A stretch of 37,139 nucleotides of DNA from Terriglobia bacterium (lineage in GTDB: Bacteria; Acidobacteriota; Terriglobia; Acidiferrales; UBA7541): NCBI GenBank assembly GCA_020072765.1, contig JAIQGD010000055.1, forward strand, positions 1 to 37,139. The letters are read 5' to 3'. Shown here in pieces: positions 1 through 8,160 of this stretch (its first letter is position 1; every line of letters begins with the position of its first letter). Made by a program: the position numbers and the translations under genes. Below the pieces are notes generated by a model. The model was not told where the DNA came from, did no database searches, and saw nothing but the letters and a program-made list of their open reading frames with translations.

Positions 1-33
1 GGCGCGGTGCAGTTCGCGCTTTGTCCGCAGGGC

Positions 34-540
34 TCATTGGAACACGATCTCGAACGGAATCGCACTCTTGCCGGACTTGAGACTCTGCTTGAACCACGAG
101 TCATCGAGAAGGTCGAGGCGAAGAGTGTCCGCAGTGAGCGAGAGACGGCCGATCAGGTGCGACGGGATTACGATTCCCATGTCCACTTCCTGACCTTTCG
201 CGCGCACGCCAGTCTGAACAGCATCGAAGAACAGCTGGCCGTTGATCTTGACGAGGTGAACTTCGAAGATAAGTCCATCCGGCGGCTTACTATCCGGATC
301 GATGAAGGTCGCCTTATAGGAACTTCCCTGCCCCTTTTCAAAAATCAACTTTATGCGGTTGCTCTCGTCCGTCGGGTCATTCCACGTTCCGAGCAAGCCC
401 GGCTCAAAGACGGAATCCGCATCGCCGTACAGCGAGTGCAGAGCGAACGTCACACACGACGTCAGACATGTGCAAGCCAATGCCATCACCGCGGCACAGA
501 GTAGCCTTGCAGGGCGCCGGGAGAGCTGCATGCCGCGCAT
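34..540 (-). CDS. Small exported lipoprotein, function unknown
   Basis: A 168-residue protein with a type II signal peptide: basic start, hydrophobic stretch rich in Ala, Leu and Cys, then the lipobox LTSC with the lipidated Cys at residue 29. The mature part (about 140 residues) begins with a segment containing GLLGTWNDP and then alternates short strands, as in small beta-rich lipid-anchored proteins, but I recognise no named family. The ATG at 540 was chosen because GAGGTG lies six bases upstream; the frame stays open far upstream to 1440, but that part is shadow of thiC. It lies 92 bp downstream of the DUF4282 gene on the same strand and may be co-transcribed with it. Confident as a gene and as a lipoprotein; role unknown. 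Confidence 0.75.
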   Translation of the reverse strand: MRGMQLSRRPARLLCAAVMALACTCLTSCVTFALHSLYGDADSVFEPGLLGTWNDPTDESNRIKLIFEKGQGSSYKATFIDPDSKPPDGLIFEVHLVKINGQLFFDAVQTGVRAKGQEVDMGIVIPSHLIGRLSLTADTLRLDLLDDSWFKQSLKSGKSAIPFEIVFQ

Positions 541-632
541 CGTATCACCTCTTGTTGCGCTAATCGGCGTTTGATTCACACCACCAGGCCGAGTTGCCGG
601 ATGACAGTCACGGTCGGGCGGTCCAGCGCTGG

Positions 633-938
633 CTACGGCTGCGGCGGCGGGGCCTCGCGGCCGGGGGCGATGGCCTCGGCCATGCGAAAGACGGCCGCGA
701 GCACCTCGAGCGCAATCCTGCAGTAAAGAATCCAGAAGAAATAAGCAATGACGGCGCCCAGCAGCGTCAGCAATCCCTGCACGGGAGCTTCCTGGAAGGC
801 CAGCACCACGCAGGCCACGGCGGCAATGAGTCCGGCGAGCAGGTGCACGGCGTAGAGAAACTTCAGCATGCGCGGCGTGGCGTACGCGCGGAACGAAAAA
901 TCCATCAGACCTTCCCACATCCCTTTGGCTTCCGGCAT
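633..938 (-). CDS. DUF4282-type small membrane protein
   Basis: A 101-residue protein starting MPEAKGMWEG. Its N-terminal part (FRAYATPRMLKFLYAVHLL) matches what I know of the DUF4282 family, followed by two hydrophobic membrane segments at about residues 28-48 and 53-78 and a Pro-rich cytoplasmic tail. The start at 938 is supported by GAGGAGG a few bases upstream; the longer open frame to 1148 has no such support and overlaps thiC. It is divergent from thiC, with a TATAAT -10 element facing it at 973-978. Family role is unknown. Confidence 0.8.
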   Translation of the reverse strand: MPEAKGMWEGLMDFSFRAYATPRMLKFLYAVHLLAGLIAAVACVVLAFQEAPVQGLLTLLGAVIAYFFWILYCRIALEVLAAVFRMAEAIAPGREAPPPQP

Positions 939-972
939 CGGTGTGCCTCCTCGTAGTTGGCTGGGCGCCCAA

Positions 973-978
973 ATTATA
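973..978 (-). promoter_or_regulatory. Putative -10 element for the DUF4282/lipoprotein genes
   Basis: A perfect TATAAT on the minus strand, 34 bases before the DUF4282 start codon. I see no good -35 hexamer at the usual distance, so only the -10 is called. Confidence 0.45.
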
Positions 979-1071
979 GCCGAGCGGCGCGAAGGATGCG
1001 CTGGCGGAAACACTTTGCGCCATCGGGTTTCGGATGCCGCTCGATAAACCGGGGAGCACTTGCGGCGCGGG

Positions 1072-1100
1072 TTGCCGGGTGCGGGAGGCGGTGCGATAAT
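1072..1100 (+). promoter_or_regulatory. Putative sigma70-type promoter of thiC
   Basis: TTGCCG at 1072-1077, a 17-bp spacer ending in TGC, and GATAAT at 1095-1100, making an extended -10 (TGnGATAAT). Transcription would start near 1107. That argues against the TTG codon at 1109 as the thiC start and leaves a leader of only about 25-45 bases, too short for a TPP riboswitch. Confidence 0.5.
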
Positions 1101-1102
1101 GA

Positions 1103-2557
<1,455 letters not shown>

Positions 2558-2597
2558 CGTCGGAGCCGGGAGCCGGCCGAGCAGGAGTCTGAGCCGC

Positions 2598-3524
2598 ATG
2601 ACTTTCCAACGAGCCCTGCTCTGCGCCGCTGCTTTTGCGATTGCAGCGAGCGCGGTCTGCGTTGCGACCGCAGCCAACGACACCGCCTACCAAGCCGCAA
2701 TCCAGAAGTGGCGCCAGGAACGCGAGGCGAGCTTGAAATCCGACAACGGCTGGCTGACCGTTTCGGGGCTTTTCTGGCTGCACGAAGGCGAAAACCGGTT
2801 CGGTTCCGGCCCGCTCAACGACATTGTTCTCCCCAAAGGCGAAGCGCCCCCCGATGCCGGGTCATTCGAATTCCACGCCGGCCGCACCATCGTTCACGTC
2901 AAACCGGGCGTCCCGATAACAATGAACGGCCAGAGGGTTGACACCGCCGAACTGCGCCCCGATTCCGACGACCTCCTCGTTCTCGGCAATCTGAGCCTCT
3001 ACGTGCACGCCAGCGGCGCGCGCTACAGCATCCGGCTGAAAGACAAGAACAGCGCCCTGCGCAAAACCTTCCAGGGCCTGCGCTGGTTCCCGATCGATGA
3101 ATCCTATCGAGTCGCGGCGCGTTTCGTTCCCTACAATCCGCCCAAGAAGGCGCTCATCCAAAACATCATGGGCGACGTCACGGAAATCAACGTCCCCGGT
3201 TACGCGGACTTTTCGCTGCACGGCAAGCAGCTCCGCCTCGATGCCGAAGATGCTGACGCCGAGGGCGTCTCCTTCGTCTTCCGCGACTTGACCAACGGCA
3301 AGGAAACCTACGGCGCGGCGCGCTTCCTCGACGCTCCCGCACCACAAAACGGCACCGTCACCCTCGACTTCAACCTGGCCTACAACCCGCCGTGCGCCTA
3401 TAACCCCTACACCACCTGCCCTCTCCCGCCACCCGAAAATCGGCTACGTATCCGCATCCCCGCCGGCGAAATGGCCTACCACCACGCGCGCCCATCGCCC
3501 ACGCCTCCGCCCGCCCGGCGCTAG
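2598..3524 (+). CDS. DUF1684 family exported protein
   Basis: A 308-residue protein with an N-terminal signal peptide (MTFQRALLCAAAFAIAASA, cleavage near AVCVATAA). The mature part shows hallmarks of DUF1684: W-R-x-E-R-E, GWLTVSGLFWLHEGENRFGS near the start, RWFPIDESYRVAARFVPY in the middle, and the Cys- and Pro-rich box YNPPCAYNPYTTCPLPPPEN before the conserved IPAGE near the end. The family is common in Bacteroidota and Acidobacteriota and has no firm function. An open frame begins at 2526 but overlaps thiC; ATG 2598 gives a clean signal peptide with AGGAG about ten bases upstream. It may be co-transcribed with thiC, although no functional link is obvious. Confidence 0.85.
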   Translation: MTFQRALLCAAAFAIAASAVCVATAANDTAYQAAIQKWRQEREASLKSDNGWLTVSGLFWLHEGENRFGSGPLNDIVLPKGEAPPDAGSFEFHAGRTIVHVKPGVPITMNGQRVDTAELRPDSDDLLVLGNLSLYVHASGARYSIRLKDKNSALRKTFQGLRWFPIDESYRVAARFVPYNPPKKALIQNIMGDVTEINVPGYADFSLHGKQLRLDAEDADAEGVSFVFRDLTNGKETYGAARFLDAPAPQNGTVTLDFNLAYNPPCAYNPYTTCPLPPPENRLRIRIPAGEMAYHHARPSPTPPPARR

Positions 3525-3559
3525 CCTCAACGCGGCTTCAACTGAACTTGAAGTAGCTC

Positions 3560-3589
3560 TTGCGTCAATTTGTCCGTTGGTGATATTAA
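3560..3589 (+). promoter_or_regulatory. Possible promoter of the DUF3047 gene
   Basis: TTGCGT at 3560-3565, 18-bp spacer, TATTAA at 3584-3589, lying 30 bases before the start codon. A small hairpin (CTTCAA/TTGAAG, 3536-3553) sits just upstream and may help end the previous transcript. Weak match. Confidence 0.35.
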
Positions 3590-3618
3590 TCCGGCCCTGT
3601 GGTACGAAGAGGAAAACA

Positions 3619-4137
3619 ATGAAAACCAAGTTGGCGATTCTGGTGATCCTGCTAGCTACCTGCGTGCAAGCCGCCGATCAGAAGTGGCCGATATGGGAAG
3701 GTTGGGAGTTGATGGGCTCGGCAGGGGTGTTCAGCTATGACACCACCGGCAATGCAAAGACCGTGGTCGTCGATATCAAGGAAAAGCATCACTATTTTGC
3801 CGTCAGCGTGATCTTCGACAACGGCAAAAATCTCAGTTACATCTGGAGCGCCAACCTCGCCAAGGAATACGGTTTTCAATGCCCCCTGGACGACTGGAAA
3901 GACAAGGAAACGCATGTCGTGGTCGAGTCGGGGCCGGCGCGCCTGAACCAAGTGCTCTCCTACAAGAGAAACATCATGGCGGATTACGCCCGTTTCATTG
4001 GGGGCACAATGCCGGCCAAGGTGAGCAAAGTCTGGATGGTCGCCCTCGGCAAAGGTGGCGAAAAAGAGATCAGAGCCCGAGTCATGAAATTGGCGATCGA
4101 GTCCGAGAAACACGCGCCCACCAACTACCTGTATTAA
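3619..4137 (+). CDS. DUF3047 family exported protein
   Basis: A 172-residue protein with a short signal peptide (MKTKLAILVILLATCVQA, cleavage after ...VQAA). The mature domain fits DUF3047 as I know it: YIWSAN, then VVVESGPARLNQVLSYKRNIMADYARFIG, then a stretch aligning with the usual hydrophobic strand and closing alpha-helix. The start at 3619 has AAGAGGAAAAC immediately upstream. Function of the family is unknown; it is probably periplasmic. It stands alone between two non-coding gaps. Confidence 0.8.
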   Translation: MKTKLAILVILLATCVQAADQKWPIWEGWELMGSAGVFSYDTTGNAKTVVVDIKEKHHYFAVSVIFDNGKNLSYIWSANLAKEYGFQCPLDDWKDKETHVVVESGPARLNQVLSYKRNIMADYARFIGGTMPAKVSKVWMVALGKGGEKEIRARVMKLAIESEKHAPTNYLY

Positions 4138-4309
4138 TCCCATAATGCTGCGCACGTTCTGGCTTTTTGCGCCCCTCTAGGGCCCATTAAGAGGCCGAAT
4201 TCCCTGCCAATTTCGATGGAACTGCCGCTTCCTTGCGGAAGCCATTCTCCGGCTGCCAGTGCGTACCTACGACCTACCGCTGGGATGGCTTCCCAGCACG
4301 GGAGTGGTC

Positions 4310-4315
4310 TATAAT
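4310..4315 (+). promoter_or_regulatory. Putative -10 element upstream of the Rieske ferredoxin
   Basis: A perfect TATAAT 88 bases before the start codon in the 265-bp gap 4138-4402. No convincing -35 is visible. The rest of this gap shows nothing I can name. Confidence 0.35.
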
Positions 4316-4402
4316 CGGGGTTTGCGCGGCGCAAATGGAAGCCAACCGGGAGCGCAGTCTCCCTGGCGCTAGAACAGACAGAGACAAGAGGGAGACCGGC
4401 CA

Positions 4403-4708
4403 ATGGCATTGGTACGAGCGATGTGCAAGGCGAAAGTCCCGGAGGGGAAGATTTGCGAAGTCCGGGTGAACCGGAAGTCGTTGGCGGTGGCGAACGTTGA
4501 CGGCAAGCCTTGTGTAATCAGCAATATATGCACGCACGAGCAGGGTCCTCTGGGGCGTGGGGTGCTGGAGGGCACGGTGGTCACTTGCCCGTGGCACGAA
4601 TGGAAGTTCGATGTCACCTCGGGCAAGTTGCTGAATGCGCAGGGTGAAGGGGTCAAAACTTACCCGGCCGAAGTACAGGGCGAAGACATCTTCGTGGACC
4701 TGGATTGA
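4403..4708 (+). CDS. Rieske-type [2Fe-2S] ferredoxin
   Basis: A 101-residue single-domain protein of the NirD/BphF-like ferredoxin group. The cluster ligands are C43-x-H45 (CTHEQGPLG) and C62-x2-H65 (CPWHEWKFD), with a spacing of 16 residues between the pairs, typical of soluble Rieske ferredoxins. No signal peptide, so it acts in the cytoplasm as an electron carrier. GAGGGAG lies upstream of the ATG. No oxygenase or reductase partner is adjacent; the next gene is an EVE-domain protein 141 bp downstream. Specific partner unknown. Confidence 0.93.
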   Translation: MALVRAMCKAKVPEGKICEVRVNRKSLAVANVDGKPCVISNICTHEQGPLGRGVLEGTVVTCPWHEWKFDVTSGKLLNAQGEGVKTYPAEVQGEDIFVDLD

Positions 4709-4849
4709 GCTAAATCGGGCGATTGCCATAGGATACAGGGTGCGCGGGATGGCCGGCGTGCCGAATTCCGCACGAAATTTAGAAAAAACACCTAGAAACT
4801 CTCCCCTTTTTTTCCTCTTCCGTGTATAGTGCGCGCGATACTTTTGCGG

Positions 4850-5308
4850 ATGACACAACCTCCTACCAAACCGCGACGCTGGCTCTTGGCCGTTGATCCA
4901 CGGGTCTACCACTGGGACACCCTTTTCGTGAAAGGAAAGGAGATGTGGCGGCACGCGGGCAGCCGTCCGGACGCCCTGCGCCAGCTCAAGCAGGTGCACA
5001 AAGGCGACCGCACGCTTTGCTATCACGGCAAGCCGGAGCACACGATCTACGCGCTGGCCGAAGTCAGCCGCGACCCCTACCCGGACCCGCAGGACGAAGA
5101 CAGCAAGAAGCTGGTGATGGACCTGCGGGCTATCGAGCGGCTGCCGCGGCAGGTGCCGCTGGCCGAAATGCGCGATAATCGTCTGCTGCGCAAAATCAAG
5201 TTCCTGAAGAACACGCGCCTCACCATCTGCCCGCTCACCGACGAGGAGTACGCCGAGTTGCTGCGCATGGCGGGGATCGTCGCCTCACCGGGCATTCCTT
5301 TACCGTAA
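4850..5308 (+). CDS. EVE domain-containing protein
   Basis: A 152-residue protein made of one EVE domain, which belongs to the PUA-like fold and binds modified bases in nucleic acids. Characteristic features are the opening W-L-L-A-V-D-P, the Trp-rich stretch, the central GDRTLCYHG with the following IYALAEVSRDPYPDP, and a closing LLRKIKFLKNTRLTICPLTDEEYAEL. I chose ATG 4850; in-frame GTG (4829) and TTG (4844) codons lie just upstream, and a TATAGT at 4825-4830 could be a -10 element. No clear Shine-Dalgarno sequence is seen. mutM follows after 91 bp, which fits a loose DNA or RNA damage and modification theme. Confidence 0.88.
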   Translation: MTQPPTKPRRWLLAVDPRVYHWDTLFVKGKEMWRHAGSRPDALRQLKQVHKGDRTLCYHGKPEHTIYALAEVSRDPYPDPQDEDSKKLVMDLRAIERLPRQVPLAEMRDNRLLRKIKFLKNTRLTICPLTDEEYAELLRMAGIVASPGIPLP

Positions 5309-5399
5309 TTCCAAATCTCCAAGATCCGGGGTCGCGGTTCGCATAGAATGGCGGTTCCCAGCAGGGGGATTGGTGTGTCGTGGGCGCGCGAGGTGGCGA

Positions 5400-6308
5400 A
5401 TGCCGGAGTTGCCTGAGGTCGAGACAGTAGCGCGGGGCCTGCGGGCCGCTCTGCCGGGAAGGCGGATCGTGAGGGTGCGGCTGGGCAAGACAGACTTCAT
5501 CGACAATCCGGGGGCGATGGAACAGCAACTGCCGGGCAGCAGAATTCAAGGCGTGCGGCGGCACGGAAAATTCCTGGTCGTGGATCTGGAGTCGCGCGGC
5601 GAGCGCTCACAAGATAGTTCCCTGCTGATTCATCTGGGGATGACGGGGCAGCTGGTGGTTTCCGCGCCGGAAGCGCCCGTGGCGCCGCACACGCACGTAT
5701 TCCTGGCGCTCGATGACGGCCGGGAGGTGCGTTACACGGACGCCCGCCGGTTCGGGAGTATGCGGATGGTGTCCACAGGAGAGCGCGAAGCCGCGCTGGG
5801 CGAGCTGGGTCTGGATGCACTGGAAGCCACGCAGGATGAATTTATGCAGCAGCTACGCGGGCGGCGGGCACGCATCAAGGCGCTGCTGCTGGACCAGCGC
5901 GTCCTGCGCGGAATGGGCAACATCTACACGGACGAGAGCCTGTGGCGCGCACGGATTCATCCCATGCGGCTGGGGGCGACACTGCAGGGCGAGGAACTTC
6001 GCCGGCTGCATCGCGCGGTGCGCAAGGTGCTCACGCAGGCGATCGAGATGCGCGGGTCGTCCATTTCCGATTACGTGGACGCGGAAGGACAGCCGGGAGG
6101 ATTTCAGCGGCGGCATCGCGTCTATCAGCGTGAGGGAAAGAAGTGCGTCCGCTGTGGCACGGCCATCCAGCGCGTGATCGTGGCCGGGCGCAGCAGCTAT
6201 TTTTGCCGGCGCTGCCAGCCGGCCCCGCGCGGACGCCGGCGCAGCAAGAAGGGGGCGACAAGCAGCGCCCCTACGAATCGAACACCCCGCTCCATCGCAC
6301 CCCGGTAG
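5400..6308 (+). CDS. mutM: Formamidopyrimidine-DNA glycosylase MutM (Fpg)
   Basis: A 302-residue base-excision repair enzyme that removes 8-oxoguanine and formamidopyrimidines and nicks the abasic site. Visible residues: the MPELPEVE start (catalytic Pro2 and Glu3), Lys57 in HGKFLVVD, the DNA-binding Asn174 in GMGNIYTDE, Arg264 in the zinc-finger loop (AGRSSYFC), and the zinc ligands C249-x2-C252 and C269-x2-C272. Start fixed by the invariant N-terminus, with AGGTGG upstream. Oddity: the frame continues about 30 residues past the zinc finger, and the last 18 (from Gly285) are translated from a palindromic repeat at 6251-6274 and its flank, so this tail is probably not functional. Confidence 0.96.
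   Translation: MPELPEVETVARGLRAALPGRRIVRVRLGKTDFIDNPGAMEQQLPGSRIQGVRRHGKFLVVDLESRGERSQDSSLLIHLGMTGQLVVSAPEAPVAPHTHVFLALDDGREVRYTDARRFGSMRMVSTGEREAALGELGLDALEATQDEFMQQLRGRRARIKALLLDQRVLRGMGNIYTDESLWRARIHPMRLGATLQGEELRRLHRAVRKVLTQAIEMRGSSISDYVDAEGQPGGFQRRHRVYQREGKKCVRCGTAIQRVIVAGRSSYFCRRCQPAPRGRRRSKKGATSSAPTNRTPRSIAPR
6251..6274 (+). repeat. Tailed palindromic repeat inside the 3' end of mutM
   Basis: Stem GGGGGCG/CGCCCC followed by TAC. The 16-base string CAAGCAGCGCCCCTAC (6259-6274) recurs exactly at 6812-6827. It lies within the mutM reading frame, where it encodes GATSSAPT. Confidence 0.65.
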
Positions 6309-6420
6309 CACACGATTTTCCTTCGAGAGTGCTCGGAGCCATCTCGGCTAGCCCGGATTTCTCGCCGCAATCCTGACCGGGCTAAAGAGTCTGTGTGGCA
6401 ACTGGAATTTACGTCCCTCA

Positions 6421-6506
6421 GCGGCTAAAGCCGCGTTCATTTTGCGGCGGTCGCGGCACGGTCCCGACTGCTGTCCGGGACGCAAACGGCGCGCTGAAGC
6501 CGTGCC
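6421..6506. repeat. REP-like double hairpin (GGCTAAAGCC / GCTGAAGCC type)
   Basis: First hairpin GCGGC-TAAA-GCCGC at 6421-6434. The second element has outer arms GGCACGG (6455-6461) and CCGTGCC (6500-6506), with GCTGAAGCC at its right arm. The same two-part plan, TAAA loop first and TGAA second, recurs at 36389-36441. It sits in the 670-bp gene-free gap 6309-6978, which otherwise holds only other palindromes and a possible degenerate repeat at about 6856-6945. Confidence 0.55.
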
Positions 6507-6588
6507 CTGACGTCCAACCGAGTTTGCACACAGACTCTAAAGCATGGGGCGACCAAGAATCACAGCAGAGATGTCGCCACAGCGGAGC

Positions 6589-6612
6589 GGGCACGGCGTG
6601 CCGTGCCCCTAC
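6589..6612 (+). repeat. Tailed palindromic repeat
   Basis: Perfect 9-bp arms GGGCACGGC/GCCGTGCCC with a GT loop, followed by the tail CTAC, the same tail as the copies at 6251 and 6803. Confidence 0.6.
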
Positions 6613-6653
6613 GGAACAGTCGCGGCAAAGTGGCCTGGCTTCCGCGTTTGGCC

Positions 6654-6671
6654 GGCGAAGCAAGCTTCGCC
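6654..6671 (+). repeat. Short palindrome in the repeat field
   Basis: Arms GGCGAAG/CTTCGCC around the loop CAAG. The CAAG loop resembles those of neighbouring elements; there is no clear tail. Confidence 0.45.
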
Positions 6672-6707
6672 GTGGACTGCACAGCAAGGGCGTTACCGCG
6701 CAGCAAA

Positions 6708-6734
6708 GCGGCGGCAAGCCGCCGCACTCCAAAG
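6708..6734 (+). repeat. Palindromic repeat with ACTCCAAAG tail
   Basis: Perfect 8-bp arms GCGGCGGC/GCCGCCGC with an AA loop, followed by ACTCCAAAG. One of several stem-plus-tail elements within 600 bp. Confidence 0.55.
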
Positions 6735-6802
6735 GGTGGCGCTCCCGGTGGGGTTCGTTCGTGTGGTGTCGCGGAAACAGCTCGCCAATCTTGTCATCCG
6801 GC

Positions 6803-6827
6803 GGGGCGCGGCAAGCAGCGCCCCTAC
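6803..6827 (+). repeat. Tailed palindromic repeat, second copy of the mutM-end element
   Basis: Stem GGGGCG/CGCCCC with the internal string CAAGCAG and tail TAC; the last 16 bases are identical to 6259-6274. Confidence 0.65.
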
Positions 6828-6978
6828 TGGTCGTTAGCGGTGTTGATGAAGCAAAAGCAGATCCCTTCCCGCAAGACCACGCGGGACGCAAACGCCGCGC
6901 ACACCGTCCGCAAACAGCGCGGCCGGGTTCGGGATGACAGCTCGGGTGAGTTTTGCCGGGAACATCTGACTCCGGACG

Positions 6979-7947
6979 CTAGCGGGAAGGAGGGCGGAGG
7001 GGGGCGGGCATGTACAGGCTTGCGTCCGGCGGGAGGGCACGCTCGAACTGAACGGTGGTGTGGGTGATGTGAAAATCGCGGGCCAGCATCTCCGCGATCT
7101 GGGCGAGGATCTTGTCGCTGTCTTCCAGGTGCATATCGGGAATACGGGCGTGGCAGGACAGGGCGTGGAGGTCGCCACCGATGGTCCAGATGTGAACGTC
7201 GTGGACTTCTTGAACACCCTCGATGCCCAGCAGCGCGCGGACAACCTGTTCGAGCACGATGTCGCGCGGCAGTCCTTCGAGGAGGATGTGGGCGCTCTGG
7301 CGAAGAATGCCGGCGCCGGACCAAAGGACCATCGCGCCGATGCCCATGCCGAGCAACGGGTCGAGCCAGCGCGCGCCGGTCCAGTGAATCACGAAGGCTC
7401 CGGCCAGAATGGCGATGTTGGAAAGCGCGTCGCCGAGGTTGTGGAGCCAGACGGTGCGGACGTTCAAATCCCGGCGGCCGCGATGAACCGCCAGCGTGAT
7501 CCCGCCATTGATGCCCAGCGCCAGCAGTGAGATCCAAATCATGAGGTTCGTGTGTACCTCGACCGGATGGCGCAAGCGCGCGAACGACTGGACGATCAAG
7601 AACAGCGCAGCCAGGGCCAGGACCAGCGCGTTCACAAAGGCCGCGAGAATTCCCGCGCGGTGATAGCCGTAGGTCTTTTCGTGAGTCGGGGGACGCAAGG
7701 CCCAGCGCATGGCCAGCCAGGAAATCACGAGGGTCGGGACGTCGGTGAGATTATGAATGGCGTCGCTCGTCAGCGCGATGGAATGGCCGGCGTAGCCCGC
7801 GGCGAGTTCGGCGACAACCAAAAGAAGCGTGGCCAGAACGGATAGGCCCAGGATGCTGGTGGCACCGCGGCCCAGGCCATGATCATGATGGTGGTGCGAG
7901 CGGTGGTCCGGTGCCTGGGTGGAACCGCTGTGTGCCTCGGTGTGCAT
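6979..7947 (-). CDS. Cation diffusion facilitator, zinc-type efflux (CzcD/ZitB-like)
   Basis: A 322-residue inner-membrane proton/metal antiporter of the CDF family. It has a His-rich N-terminus (SHHHHDHG, residues 17-24), six membrane segments, and the two halves of the transport site, H65-x3-D69 in TM2 (SDAIHNLTD) and H169-x3-D173 in TM5 (LHNLGDALSN). The His/Asp pairs point to zinc, possibly also cadmium or cobalt. The C-terminal cytoplasmic domain (VHDVHIWTIGGDLHALSCH) is typical. ATG 7947 has no good Shine-Dalgarno sequence; a -10 element ends seven bases upstream, so the mRNA may be leaderless. It is divergent from the metallo-hydrolase gene and no metal regulator is nearby. Confidence 0.93.
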   Translation of the reverse strand: MHTEAHSGSTQAPDHRSHHHHDHGLGRGATSILGLSVLATLLLVVAELAAGYAGHSIALTSDAIHNLTDVPTLVISWLAMRWALRPPTHEKTYGYHRAGILAAFVNALVLALAALFLIVQSFARLRHPVEVHTNLMIWISLLALGINGGITLAVHRGRRDLNVRTVWLHNLGDALSNIAILAGAFVIHWTGARWLDPLLGMGIGAMVLWSGAGILRQSAHILLEGLPRDIVLEQVVRALLGIEGVQEVHDVHIWTIGGDLHALSCHARIPDMHLEDSDKILAQIAEMLARDFHITHTTVQFERALPPDASLYMPAPLRPPSR

Positions 7948-7954
7948 CGCCTAA

Positions 7955-7982
7955 ATTCTAACCGCAGAGGGCGCTTCCGCAA
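7955..7982 (-). promoter_or_regulatory. Putative promoter of the CDF gene, possibly leaderless
   Basis: On the minus strand: TTGCGG (7982-7977), 16-bp spacer, TAGAAT (7960-7955). The start codon at 7947 begins eight bases downstream, about where transcription would start. Confidence 0.45.
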
Positions 7983-8056
7983 CAGGCCGACGGCAGGGTG
8001 GGGAGCGGAAGGGTAAGAGGAGGTGTGACTTGCGCGTGCAGGGGACAGAAACGCAA

Positions 8057-8086
8057 TTGACTTCCCTCTTAGCCTCCGCCTACCAT
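8057..8086 (+). promoter_or_regulatory. Putative promoter of the metallo-hydrolase/PilZ gene
   Basis: TTGACT at 8057-8062, 18-bp spacer, TACCAT at 8081-8086, lying 75 bp before the start codon. Confidence 0.45.
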
Positions 8087-8160
8087 CAAATGAGTTTGAA
8101 TTCCCGCGGCCATCAAGAGAAAGGGCGGGAGGGACACCTTTCTCGAGAGATCCGCCGACT

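Noticed and set aside
6309-6978. Small open reading frames in the repeat field, for example 6395-6937 on plus
   Set aside because: They read straight through the hairpin repeats, have no ribosome site, and give low-complexity protein.
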